Of a stretch of 64,000 bases of DNA, positions 43,678 through 55,561 are shown one piece after another; position 1 is the first letter of the stretch, and the number at the start of each line of letters is the position of its first letter. Location: NCBI GenBank assembly GCA_963920525.1, contig OY986437.1, positions 57,803,330 through 57,867,329 on the forward strand, given 5' to 3'. The translations under genes were made by a program, and so were the position numbers. The stretch comes from Dichetophora obliterata. Its lineage: Eukaryota > Arthropoda > Insecta > Diptera > Sciomyzidae. Below the pieces are notes generated by a model that did no database searches, was not told where the DNA came from, and saw nothing but the letters and a program-made list of their open reading frames with translations.

Positions 43678-44450
43678 AAGAACGCATTTTAATTTCGTAT
43701 CTTTGGAACGGTAATGGAACGTAAAAAAATTAAAGTAATGAAAATGAATAAAAATTATAGCGCCTCACAGTTCATCATCATCATTTTTTCCATATCATTT
43801 TTTCCATATTGTAATTTTTGTTCGTTTTTTTTAATTTAAGTTTAGAAAAGTTTCAATAACATATGTAAAAAAAAATGTAAGATAAGTCTTCTCAATTTTT
43901 GTGGGCAAGCATTGAATGTCGGCAAAATTTTTCCTCTCAAAAACAGCCATGATTTTAAGCCGGATTCCGGTAGGAACTGCCCCGACATAATTGCTTGTAT
44001 TCAGCTAAAACTTCTTTTATACAATATTGTGATGTATCTTAAACACATTTGTTGTAATGATTAATATATTTTTTTTATTATTGTTTTTTTTTTAATAATT
44101 GTATTAAGACCATGTTTTTTTCGCAGATTCCAAAGTTTGGTGGACCAGAACTAAGCTATCGATACTTATCGACGGTTTCTAACTATACAAATTTTTAACT
44201 GTAGGCTTTTAGTAAGCATTATTTAAAAATTGGCTGCTAATAGCTGCTTACCTGGTTTTAACGAACAAAAGAGTGAATGCATATTTATACCCATATGCGT
44301 ACTGCACATATTGTCATAAAGAATATGTAATATTTTTTATATTTTCTTTTTTTTCTTATTTAAATTATAAAGAAAATTCCTAAATGTTATATAATATGAA
44401 AAAAATATGTATTTCTTTAACTAAAAAAAATTTAAAAAAAAATTGTGTAC
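43678..44450. other. No gene seen
   Basis: AT-rich spacer without recognisable structure. Confidence 0.45.
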
Positions 44451-44525
44451 TGGCCAGGTATTTAACCCGCGAACTGGCAATCGAAAACGAAACCGGGCGT
44501 TTAGCCAACTAGGCTGTCCCGGCAA
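44451..44525 (-). repeat. tRNA-like sequence or SINE head
   Basis: The minus strand reads GCCGGGACAGCCTAGTTGGC (box A-like), then CGCCCGGTTTCG, then GCGGGTTAAATACCTGGCCA (degenerate box B). GCCGG can pair with CTGGC as a partial acceptor stem. T-rich sequence follows. It is different from the SINE at 29742. This is a tRNA pseudogene or a short SINE. Confidence 0.35.
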
Positions 44526-45008
44526 CTCATCATTCATAGTTAATTGTTAAGCCGTATTCTGTTTTAGCATTTCGTTGTCATTTAGATGTGGCAATAAAAG
44601 TAATCAAAGAAAATTAAGCTTAAATTTAAGCTCAAAACATAAAAATGAATAAACTGCACGAGAAAAATTGGCAATATAGCGTGTTTTTTTGAGCATATTA
44701 GAGATATAGTATTGGCACTACAATTATACATGTTTGTTTTTTTTGTAAATTATAAATAAAGTATGTATAAAAATATAAATAATTTTGTTTATTTAATTTA
44801 TTTGGTTTATTAACAAAGTTAAATGGAATATATTTTTTACTCTCTGGGCTTGAACAATTATAATTTTTTTATTATGGGAAATATAGTTTAATGAGATTAA
44901 ATTATGTATGATATAGAGTACTCAATTTCTACAATGGCAGTTCTGTACTACTGAATAAAAATTGCTAGTGAATATTGTTCGAGGTGCGTTATTTAAAAAA
45001 TTTATAAA

Positions 45009-46928
45009 ATGCGTAATTTTGAAATTGCAGAAACAATGATTGATTGTAAGCGTGATATTAAAGTGTGTTTCAATATTGTAAAAACCAAATATTCCAATCT
45101 CCAAATAAAAGAGTTCGATGAGCTGTGTTTTCGTATTAGTCAGAATTTGGTTAATCGTTTAAACATAAAATGGCAAGCTAGTGGTCGAAGAAGAGAATTT
45201 TTTTTTAAATCAAATTAAAATTGGCTAACCAATGTTGTTGCAATAAATTATCGGATGAGGAAGATTCGTGTTGTTCAAGTGATGCTAAGCGTGGTAGACC
45301 ATTAAAATATTTCGATGAATGTGGCTCTCGTGCTTAAAGAAACAAAATTATTGAACTTTGTGATACATTGCCAAAAGAGCTTATAACATCGGCTGCTAAA
45401 AAAATTAATAAAAAATATATCGTAAACGGAAAATTCGTTCCAGAGAAAGCATCAGCTCTAATACTTGATGCCTCATTGTCCAAACATCAATACGAAATTT
45501 TACGAAATTCTTATAAAGAAATCGGATTCGACATTTCTCCATTATATTATATTGTTTTACAAAAAATAAGAAAGAATGTTATCCAAAATTATTCGATGGT
45601 CCCATTACAAGATTTGATGGATCACACCTCCCAAAGAATTCTGGAATCTAATTCTTTAGGTGAACTCAAAAAATTTGTAAATGATCCCACTCTTACTTCT
45701 AAGTGGGGTTGTGACGGATATCTGGTCATCGTGAATATAAGCAGATTTTTGCCGATGAAAATATTACGGATGCAAGTGTGTTTCTTACATCAATCGTTCC
45801 ACTTTTTTCCTCCGAAAAGACAACCCTACCTTGGACCTTTGGAAGAATACAAAAACATCATCCACAAGATTTTGCAGACCCGTGCAATTCGAATTTTTCA
45901 AAGAAACGGCTGAAGTAACAAGAAACGAAGTTCAACGAGTAAAAACTGAAATTGCAAAACTAGACATATCTGTTGTACATATTGAAGATAGAACATTTAA
46001 AATAAATCACGTTCTAGCCTTTACAATGATTGATGGTAAAGTAGCGAATAACTTTACTGAAACATTGGAAATATTGCCAATTCATATAATATTTATGTTT
46101 CACATGATATTTGCAGAGCCAAACCTAATGAAAAGAACAATTTAGAATTATTGAAAACGAAATTAGTAGCAGAGGGATCTCTCGAAATTGAAATTTCTTA
46201 ATTACACGCAAGATTAAAATTTATGGAATGTATTTTACACATTGCATACAATAAAAACTTTCAGTCATGGCGGACCAATAAAGAAACGAAAGCAGTAAAA
46301 GACGACACAAAAAAATATTCAACAAAAATGCAAAAAGGATTTGGGCCTTAATATTGACGTTGTTAGGTACGGTATGATGGGCAACTTCGTTATTTTTTTT
46401 TATATAATTATATTATTTTATTACTCAGGAACCGAGACAACGAATGATGGCAATACTGCTCGAAGATTTTTTTGGAACCCTGATGTCACAGCGGGTATTG
46501 TAGGTGTCGATCCTGACTTAATCCATCGATTTTAAATTATACTAAACACTATAAATAGCTGTGCATCAGTTAATCCGGAAAAATTTCAACGTTAATGTAT
46601 GGAAACTGCAGAAATATATGTGAAATTATATAATTGGTATAATATGCCAGTTACTGTACATAAAGTTTTATTACTTGGTGGTTCGATCATATCATCTGCA
46701 CTTCTTCCAATAGGAATGCTTACAGAGGAAGCATAGGAGGCTCGAATGAAAGACTATCGTCAATATCGCCTTAGCCACTCAAGGAAAGGCAGCAGAAAAT
46801 CCACAAATGAACAAGTTATGAACCTTCTTATGGCTTCTTCTGGCCCATTTATTAATAAGTCCAGAACTAATCAAAAAGATGTATTATTAGATATTCATGA
46901 TGATGAATTGTATTTATTATTGAATTAA
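45009..46928 (+). pseudogene. Transib/RAG1-like transposase pseudogene
   Basis: A transposase of about 600 residues can be followed through at least three frameshifts, four or more stops and one likely 62-nt intron (46367-46428, GTACGG...TTACTCAG). Landmarks in order: MRNFEIAETMIDCKRDIKVC (45009); KRGRPLKYFDECGSRA; LILDASLSKHQYEILR; KWGCDG (first Asp codon 45713-45715), continuing in another frame as HREYKQIFADE; STRFCRPVQFEFFKE (from about 45855); LAFTMIDGKV (second Asp 46032-46034); ICRAKPNE (CxxC degenerate); TNDGNTARRFFWNPDV (46436); YNWYNMPVTVHKVLLLGG; LPIGMLTEEA*EARMKDYRQYR (Glu 46737-46739), then SHSRKGS; end at TAA 46926-46928. The order and the EEA.EAR.K..R.YR block resemble Transib transposases and the RAG1 core. 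Family assignment is from memory of the motifs. TIRs were not found. Confidence 0.7.
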
Positions 46929-47100
46929 AAGCATTTGTTTTTAAAATAGTTTCTATAATGTTTGACGTGAGGTTTTGAAAAAATGTGATCATGATTTAGT
47001 TTAAGGGCACTTAGCATTTCAAGGAGGAATAATTTCATAGCTTAGTAAAATATAGTTTCAATAAAAAATATTTTAACATGTGGTCTAATAGGGCTAATTG
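46929..47100. other. Downstream flank of the RAG1-like pseudogene
   Basis: A poly(A) signal-like AATAAA is near 47061. I could not find a CAC-starting terminal repeat that would mark the element's end. Confidence 0.3.
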
Positions 47101-47159
47101 CAACTTTTATACAAAATTTAATCGATCTACGACGAGTCGTTACTGAGTTTTGGATGCTA

Positions 47160-47640
47160 AGCTAATTTTGTGTGGGAAGTGGACGTGAAAATTTTTTGTA
47201 AATACAAACATATAGTTTATATTCTTTATTGAGTAGTTTTGGTATAGCTTCTATAAAAAGAAAAATATCGTTTTAAATTTTTGTGTTATGTAGGAGGTAA
47301 GCGTGTTTGTAGGCGGATTTGCAAAATTTTTTGTAAGTGCTCTTATATGATTCATTTCATCTTAATGCTATGCAAATATCGTATTAAAAGTATGAGAGGT
47401 GAGGGTGGCAAATTTTTTATTAATCTACATATATATTTCAGATCCTTGAGTGAGTTGTTTTGATATAACATCAATACGAAAAAAATATGGCTCATTAAAA
47501 TGTTGTGTTATATGACAGGTAGGCGTGTTTGTGGGCGGATTACAAAAATTTTAATATCTTCTAATAGAAGTAATTCCAACTTATATACCAAATTTTATTG
47601 CTCTACGACGACTCCTTCTATTTTTTTTTCAAACTTTGTA
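47160..47640 (+). repeat. Degenerate repeat, about 220-bp units
   Basis: Landmarks GTAAGCGTGTTTGTAGGCGG (47297) and GTAGGCGTGTTTGTGGGCGG (47519), each followed by ATT(T)GCAAAAATTTT, are about 220 bp apart. The flanks TTTAATCGATCTACGACGAG (47126) and TTTATTGCTCTACGACGACT (47592) also match. Old tandem element, class unknown. Confidence 0.5.
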
Positions 47641-48017
47641 TGGGATTAAACCACTGTGCGCATGTTGCTGGCATGGTGTTAAACTTTGAAATTGATAACG
47701 GGTCATGTTACTGCAATTTTTTCAAAAGTTTAATATTTTTCCCTCAAAACAAAATTTGCAATGATTCCCTATTAACGGAAATTGCATTTAAATTGACTGA
47801 GATAAGTTGTCTCAAAATAGACCCTATTTTGGTATTCGCATGGCCAAGCTCCGGTTTTGTTTTTCTAAACAATTAAGTAATCTAAGCACAAAATTTGAGC
47901 TAAATCGGAGATGGTAAGTGCAACTGATATAACACTTCAATGTGAAATAGGGAACATATTGAAAATAATTTGTTCCTTTTTTGACGAAATATGCTTAATG
48001 CAAATTTTCTTATAACA
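47641..48017. other. No gene seen
   Basis: Mixed-composition spacer. A 92-codon frame at 47598-47876 carries no recognisable domain. Confidence 0.4.
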
Positions 48018-48347
48018 TATAAAGGCTATTCACAGTTTGAATACGCTGGTCTGCTATTTGTACGATTTGCTATCTGTACGCCAATTTACGAAAGCGTATT
48101 TTGCTTTGTTGTTGTTTTGCATACAAACGCAAATACGCAGGCACGCGTAAATAAAAGTAGCCCTTGGACGTGTTTTTTGTACCTCGTATTTTTATGCTCT
48201 GTCTACAGCCGCATAATCACATACATCACAGGGTTGCATATTTTTTTAATGCGACAGTCACATAGCGAGGTGCTCACAGTTTGAACAATAACAAATGCTA
48301 TAAATACGATTAGTTAAAAGTACGCTTAAACTGTGAATAGCCTTATA
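48018..48347. mobile_element. 330-bp MITE, AAGGCTATTCACAG ends
   Basis: ATAAAGGCTATTCACAGTTT at the left and its near-complement AAACTGTGAATAGCCTTAT at the right (one A indel) form TIRs of about 20 bp, and GTACG/CGTAC inside is also inverted. Flanking TA-rich bases would fit a TA duplication. Confidence 0.6.
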
Positions 48348-49530
48348 GTTGTTAAAAGATTGCTTAAAATATTTTTTAAAATTTTGTATGATAAATCATG
48401 CATTGATATTAAAGGCATTGTGTTAAAAATGTGATGATTTTTTGAGTGTATAAATTTAATTTGACAAATATTTTGTACCCCATATTTTCAGGCACTGCTT
48501 GAATCAGACAAACCGACTTGTTACGTTTATGTATTTATACGTTATATATCCATCAATAAGCCGAGTCCTGAAGATTGGTGCAACGTTGCCGGTTTCAGTA
48601 GTTCGAAGACTCAAAACATGCATGAGAAGTAAAACTGGAGAAGAAAGGCTTGGGTTAGCTCTTCTAAATTTTTTATGCACAAGCCCTAAAAAAAATATAT
48701 ATTATTATTCTAAATTATAAAAAAAAAATGGAATAAGTCTAAAAAGAAAAAAGTTAAAAGCTCCCCCAACATTTTTTCCTAAGTACGCGCCTGCACCGTA
48801 CCACAATTATCGGAAAAAATTTTCACATACGAAGTAAACCATATACACGTGAAACACTGATAGTAAAACTCCGTTTTCAATTTTTCTCATGAACCTCAGA
48901 ATTTTTTTTAAAGGTACTTTGAAATAACAAGACATGTATTTGTGCTAAAAAAATTATTTAAACACTTAAAACCATCCAAGCATTACAATATGGGTATCAA
49001 ATGAAAGAAAACACACTAAATTTGAAAAGCAGTTTTGGTTTGGTATTAAAACAAATTGAAGTTTTTTTACTTCACACAAATTGGTAATTATTTTCATAAA
49101 TTGTCAAAAATAACATAAGGAAATTAAACTTATTTACATATTTGGTATGGATGGAATGCGTAGTTTTTTATTTATAAAAGAGATTGTCTTCTTTCCTTTA
49201 ACACCTAGTATATTGTCATGTTTGGAAGGTTTTAAGTATTTAAAAACTTAAAATTCATTAAAAAAAAATATCCTGACGTTCTAAAGAAATTGTGAGAACG
49301 CAGTTTTACTATCCTTTGCCTCTTGCTTCAAGTGTTTTCTTCGTGTGTGAAAAGTGGCTTAGAATAATTTTGTTCAATTTAAAAATTTGTTTAAAGGCAA
49401 AAATAAAGTAATATATTTAAATTGTTTTACATGTTACTTTATATTTTCTAACCAAACTAAGCATAGAAAATTTTAAATTAATCTTCATGTTTTGGAAAAA
49501 TTAAAAAATTTAGAATATCTATACTTTTAT
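48348..49530. other. No gene supported
   Basis: AT-rich. The segment near 48578 (GTGCAACGTTGCCGGTTTCA) resembles the closing segment of the module arrays at 18245 and 32010, so a diverged end of that family may be here. Confidence 0.4.
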
Positions 49531-49771
49531 TTAACACAAAAAAATATTCTTTATAGCTAAGGTTAGCGGTGTTTGAACCCCCCTTTTCTGCGGCGTTGTG
49601 TCCAGCCACTCTTTAACGTTTCTGCTGTAATAGCGTGGAACTTCATCATGTTGGAAAATTATAGCGCATCTATTCTGTACCGGTACATTTTCCAATAGCT
49701 CCGGCACATTAACGTTAAGTAAATGGATGTAGATTTCACCGTTCAAGCTTGTATTGAAAAAATTGTCCTAA
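49531..49771 (-). pseudogene. Tc1/mariner-superfamily transposase relic
   Basis: The minus strand encodes DNFFNTSLNGEIYIHLL, then PELLENVPVQNRCAIIFQHD and EVPRYYSRNVKEWLDTTPQK. This matches the region around the second catalytic Asp (normally HDGAPPHYxxxVREWLD) of the IS630-like family found in insects. After WLDTT the frame is lost. No TIRs. Confidence 0.65.
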
Positions 49772-52696
49772 AATCCCCGCACACAGATTCACACGTATTT
49801 TATCACACTCATTTTGTTGCATCCATTGAAAAATAACAATCTAAGGGACTGCATAAAAGGAACTTTATAACATTTATTGTACATGCAATGAGGAGGAGAA
49901 TCATGTATTGCATTCAAAACAATGGAGGCAACTTCTAAACTCTTTTACAATTTTTTCTTTCGAATTCATAAGAAAAAGCACAGTACATTCATTACAATTT
50001 CAATTAAGTTAAATTTTTTAAGTACAAACAAGCTTTTCATTTTAAGAGATATGTTTATGATTTTAGTGTCATTAAAAAGAAAATTGAATAAACTAAAAAA
50101 TTAATAAAAAACAAATTTGGTTTATTACGCTAAGTTCTGTGAAAATAGCGTTCAAACTCGAAAGTTAGTATTTTAAACGGCTTGATTTCATCTCCACACG
50201 AGTACAGCTTGGTAATGGATAAATTGGTTGGGCTCGTTAATAACCTGTTAGAAGGGGCAATTCATTGTCTCTCAAACGAGCACTTAAAATAAGTTTTCCG
50301 TGAGTTAGTCTCCTAAAAACAAAAATGTGCATGAAAGTCATGAAATCCCAGTTAACCCTGTAACTCCTAAGGCTGTGAAAATAGAACCCCCCATCCAAAT
50401 TTTTTGCTCACCTCAACATTACCTTTTATCTCTTTAAAAATTTACACTCTATCGTGGGACATCTCGTATATCGTTTAAAAAATTGGTATTTTGTTAATTC
50501 GGAACTATTTCATGAATCGGTTAATAAATGATTTAGTTACTAGCTAATAATCGCTTCAAGGAATGCTATATAATAAGGATATTTTTGTGGTAAGTCAAAA
50601 TTTTGAGAGTGTTAGACAACTTTTGTGTACCGTTTCGTGTTCTACTCGAGCAGATCTACAACCTACATGTAGTTCTCAATCGTTTACTAAAACCTTAAAA
50701 AAAGTGAATAAAAATTTATTCAAACTTTCAGAAATTATAGATGCAGATCTTGAACTAAATTTTATCTTTAACTATCTTCTATCTTAAAGCTTATCCTTGC
50801 CAAATTAAAGCCTTTGAAAATTAAATTAAAATTCATCTTCAGCAAAATGTTTAAAAAAAATAAAACAAATTTAGCCAGAGAAAGTCTGCTAAAACCGAAG
50901 ACGAATCGCTATGATTTATAGCTACGCTTTCGCCAGCAAGTTCTGTAAAAGTTTCTTTTTGGTGCTGTTATTGGCGTTGAAGCTAATTCGTAAGCGATTT
51001 TAAACACTTGGAATTTATTTTTCTCCCACATCATTTCCATTTCCCAAGGATTCTGGAGAGAACCTAAGCGCAGAATTTGTGTGTTGCACGTTCAACGTTG
51101 TATGCTTTTCTTACTCGTTGTTTTTGTTGCATTTTCATGTTTTCTTGTTACTGGAGTTGTTGGAGGAATTCTTGTGACATTTGCGGCTTTGGTATTTATT
51201 TGCCGAAAATCTTATAGAAGCAAAAAAAAAAGTTATATCTCCTACTAAAGGTTCTATGAAAGAGCGAGCAAGGATATCGTATTGAGCAACTGAATGCACA
51301 AAACTTTTAGCTTAGTATTCTAAAGCAGACGTCTATATTGCTATTCGAGTGTGTGTGTGTGTGAGTGCGAGTGTTTGTGTTAGAGTATTAGAGTATTTGT
51401 CGATGTGCGCGCGAAGCTCAAAGGATGTCAACAGACAAAATCCTGTCGAATTTAGTAAAGTGATTTATGCGAAACTCATGTAAGGAATGCAAAAAATAGA
51501 CCACACCAAATACGTTGAAGAACAAAAGCAAAACCTTAGAAATACCACAAATAGTGAAGAAAACTAAGAAGAAAAAAAATAGACATGGAAAGAAATATTT
51601 AAGCATTGTAAGCATGTGTAAGATTCTCAACTTCAAAATAAAATTCTCAATTCAATTAAATATGATATAAACTATGAATGTTATAAGCAAATAATCTTAA
51701 AAAGAAGTTTTTCTAATAAATATCTTTAAATTATTGATTCAATCAAATTAGAGTTCATATGATATACAGCCAAGCAAAAGAATTTCTCAATGCACAAGAA
51801 ATATATTTCTTTCCGTGTAAAATAAAAAATCCAAGCTTCTTCTTGAAAGCTTCGAACACGCGCAAATAAATAGGATTAAGTGGAATGCGTTCGCTTTGAA
51901 GTTAAACCGCAACCAAAAGGCAAGCATTAATAGAAGAATGAAGATAAGAATGAGCTCGATGCCAAAATACGATATTTTTAAATATGGTTAACATAAACAT
52001 ACAACTGGAAAGAGTTGTGCGAATACATTGTTGTGTTTGTTTTGAGTTTTCTTTTTTCTAGATATAATGATAGTTGCAATAAAACAATTTAAGTAAGTAA
52101 ATAAGACTTTGCAAAATATTCATAAAAAAACTATTTCGGTTAAAAAATTTATTTTAATAGTAACAAAAAATATGCTAATATAGCAAAATATTTAGTTATA
52201 AGAAACATTCTTTAGAAATATTGGCAAAATTATATGAAATTAAAAGTTTAAATTTTTAAACCTATATTAAAAAAAAGCCACATAAGTAATCTGTTGCACA
52301 CTTTTTAAAAATGTTACAAAGTATCAAAAATTAAATATCTTACAATCACTAACTACCAAAATTTCGGATAATTAACGCTATTTTCAAGTTTTGAACAACA
52401 ATTACTGTAATAAAAATTAATGATGGCATTTTGTGATTACTATTTTGTATTTTAAAATAAAAAAAAAAATATAGTGCTTTAAAAAAATCGGCAACACAAT
52501 GTTGCTAAATTTTAAAAATGCAGAAAAAATATAAAATTTCCGAATATTTTCTAATTTAACTCTGTCAGTTCGTTTGATTGTTTATAAACCGTTTTAAAGT
52601 CCTTAATTTCATGGGTGAAACATAATTTTCAGTTTTTAAATTGAACTGAACATACAAGAGTTACGTTATGAAATGTAATGTACCATGAATCCAGGC
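49772..52696. other. No gene supported
   Basis: Nearly 3 kb of AT-rich DNA. It contains a short (GT)n microsatellite at 51349-51363 and chance frames up to 74 codons without domains. Confidence 0.45.
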
Positions 52697-53390
52697 TTTG
52701 AGGGTGTATGCGAAAAACCAAGTATGCCTAAATTTTATGTTTCATCATGTCTACAACCTCTACTATGTGGTTTTCCAAAAGCATAAAATTTTTGCATTTT
52801 TGTGGCACCGTGTGATCGGCACACACAAGTGGCGATACTATCAACATCAGCTTTGCCGAGTGAGGCTTGCTTTTGTTAGTGAGCATACGTTTGCTGTTGA
52901 ATACGAGCTTTGTAAAATGTGGTGGCATACAACTGGCGTACAGCTTAATTTAGGCCTTGTACGACCGTTGGTTGATCCAAATTTTGGTCACTAGGCTTTT
53001 TGAACTATTTTTAGGCCATGTTCGATCCTTGTACGGCCGTGCGGCCCATGTTCGACCGCTGTTCGACTGCTTATTACTACTCGGGTCGCATTACCATCAA
53101 GCATTTTCACAATGCTGGCAGTGACACAACAACAGATTTTCAACAGACGTCTTCACGAAATACGGCCCAGCTAGAATTCTGTGTTACACCAATATACAGA
53201 GGTTTTTGATGGGGCTTCACTGCCAAAAGTCGAAGTAATTTCATTGATCTGCTCTTGTTGAGATAATTCACGTCGAAAGTTGTAAAAATAATCGCACGGC
53301 AATGTTTACGTTTTAATTCCACTTTATTGCTGAAATACAATTTAAGAGCACTTGTTTCCAAACAACAGAATAAGCGTACGCACCCTCAAA
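52697..53390. mobile_element. 694-bp MITE, TTTGAGGGTG ends
   Basis: TTTGAGGGTGTATGCG at 52697 and (from the right end, 53390) TTTGAGGGTGCGTACGC are imperfect TIRs. Inside are three small repeats of ATGTTCGA(T/C)C. A 98-codon frame (52698-52994) starts within the TIR and has no recognisable domain. No clear target duplication. Confidence 0.5.
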
Positions 53391-54055
53391 AATGTCAAAC
53401 TTTCCAATAGATACGTCAGCTTGATTTGGATCACATAAGTGTTTTCAGAATCCGAAATATATGTAATAGCCTACGAATTTTTGGAATATTTTTAAAATAG
53501 TTAGGGGAAAATGTTTATAAAACAAAATATTTCTTTAAAAAATCATTTTTAGTAATGAGAGAACTCACAACAAGTGGTAACTTAATTTCTTATCTGGTGC
53601 CGAAATGTATTTCTTATAACACGAATTTGACCTCTTTAGTATAAGCTTACATCGCCTAGTTCGATTTTAAAAGACTAAGATTTCAGAAAATGTTCTTAAT
53701 AAAAATTTGACGCACTAAAACGCATCGAAACATAATGCAATTTTAAAAATATATTTAACTCTTTCAATGGCTAGGCTAAACTTAGGTAATATTCCTATCA
53801 TTTATGTCCTCAAAAGATGAAAAAAACATGCCTTTGATTTTTACCTGCGCTACTTACTTTTTGCAATCTTGTACAACGATGAAATTGTTTTGCTCCTGTT
53901 TGGCACAAAAATTTTTTCTTTAATCCCTTTGAAGGGTTTTCAACCCTTTAGATGTTTATTTTTTAAACCCCTTTCAATATAATTATCATTATAGCCATAA
54001 AAAGATACAAATACATAAATTTCATTTTTGTCCGGTTAATTTTTCTTATAAAATA
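53391..54055. other. No gene seen
   Basis: AT-rich spacer with no supported features. Confidence 0.45.
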
Positions 54056-54120
54056 GGCAAAAAATGGTGTAATGTTCGAATTCGAACTCGAGTTCGAGAA
54101 CTGTGAAATGGGGACCACTG
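54056..54120 (-). mobile_element. Isolated hAT-type end
   Basis: Reading leftward from 54120, CAGTGGTCCCCATTTCACAG is followed by GAGTTCGAATTCGAACATTAC. The same terminal and subterminal sequence occurs in plus orientation at 54280 and (after a MITE insertion) 55021-55060. ATTTAAAT follows at 54121-54128. No partner end is visible to the left. Confidence 0.5.
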
Positions 54121-54289
54121 ATTTAAATTGATAAAGATAGGTATTGAAATATGAAAAAACAAATTGAAAACCTTAAAATGCATTTCCTGTCACATTTATG
54201 AGCATTTTTCTGAACATTTTTGTACGGAGCTTCGAACAAAATAAAATTGACTAATTTCTTTTCTCGCCTTGGCTTAGATCAGTGGTCCC

Positions 54290-55021
54290 CATGAAACAAA
54301 GATATACAGATAGCTTACTCCGTGCGCAAATAATGAGATCTTCTGCGCACTACGTCACTCGAGCTTGTCAGCTGTAACACGTGGTGCATACATACAAAAG
54401 AAAATGTGAAACAGCAAAAAGTAAACACAAGCAGCACAATTGCAAGCATTTAAGAAATATTGCAGTCATTTAATTCAATTTCTAATATTGTGCACTTATA
54501 GGACGCGTAAATTATAATTTTCAATTATACTTTATGTAATAAAAATTAGTATTAAAGTTTTAGATCCTTTTGATGAGAATAACAACAATTTTAATTCGGG
54601 CCATAAAATGAATTTACGATTTTTTTCAACAAACGAAACAACAAACGAGAAGAACAAGAAAATGAAAACGAAGCAATCAAAGTGCTGTCAAACACATCAA
54701 GTATCGTAGGTATTTTTTTTTTGTGTAGGAGAACAAATGGGCGAAAACACCCCTATTATATATGCATTTCTTTTCAATAATAGTACTAAAAAGTAAATTC
54801 GCTTAAATTTATTTATATATACTATATTTATAATGTAATTTATTTCATTTCAATAAACCAAGTTTCAAAAAGAAAATGTCGAAATTTTTTCATCGCTATA
54901 AATAAAGTATCCCCTTTAAATATATTGTGACTACGTTTTTATTAAGCCACTTTGACAAGCTCGAACTACGTCACAACAAAGATGGCGGACATGCGCAATA
55001 CTTTATCTGTAGTTCATTGTT
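54290..55021. mobile_element. ATGATACAAAG MITE, copy 3
   Basis: CATGAAACAAAGATATACAG at the left and, from the right end, AACAATGAACTACAGATAAA (continuing GTATTGCGCA). It is very similar over its whole length to copy 2 at 41010-41715, including AAAGATGGCGGACATGCGCA. It sits inside the hAT end. Confidence 0.7.
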
Positions 55022-55088
55022 CGCAAACTTGGGTTCGAATTCGAACATTACTCTGGCACGATCACACGTACGAAGTTCTCTTATTCAG

Positions 55089-55397
55089 AGCCTGAACAGA
55101 ATCAAAAATCGTTGCGGCCGACGTTCTTTGTTGTTGGAAAATACATGCAAAAGAGCCTGAACAGAATCAAAAATCATTGCGACCGACGATTAAAATAGCA
55201 TAGATTCTAAGTCTGCGATTTATCGTTGCAGAAAACGAGCTGCGTACTTTGCATGTGTTTTCCAACAACAACGAATCGTCGATCGCAACGATTTTTGATT
55301 CTGTTCAGGCTCAAATGTAGAAAAAACCGCAGCTCGTTTTCCGCAACGATAAATCGCAGACTTAGAATTTATTCTATTTCAATCGTCGGTCGCAATC
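55089..55397. repeat. Interlocked inverted repeats Y-X-Y'-X'
   Basis: Y (55089-55152) begins AGCCTGAACAGAATCAAAAA and is the reverse complement of Y' (55244-55311). X (55154-55243) begins with the same AGCCTGAACAG terminus and, from GCGACCGACGATT to ACGAGCTGCG, is the reverse complement of X' (about 55331-55397). The arms therefore alternate instead of nesting. The terminus AGCCTGAACAGAATC is also the right end of the THAP element (56873). Confidence 0.75.
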
Positions 55398-55561
55398 ATG
55401 AACCAAGAAATAAAGATCATGCAAAGAAAAGAGCCGCCATATTGTAAACAAAAACAGCTGATAGGTCTGACGTCATCGGTCACAAAATCTTTTGTTTACG
55501 ATTAGTGATTGGATGTTGAATGTTATTTGCTAAAATTTTAAAGAGTTATCATATAAATGTA

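Noticed and set aside
52698..52994. 98-codon frame starting in a MITE end
   Set aside because: Begins within the terminal repeat, has no domain, and an antisense frame of similar length overlaps it.
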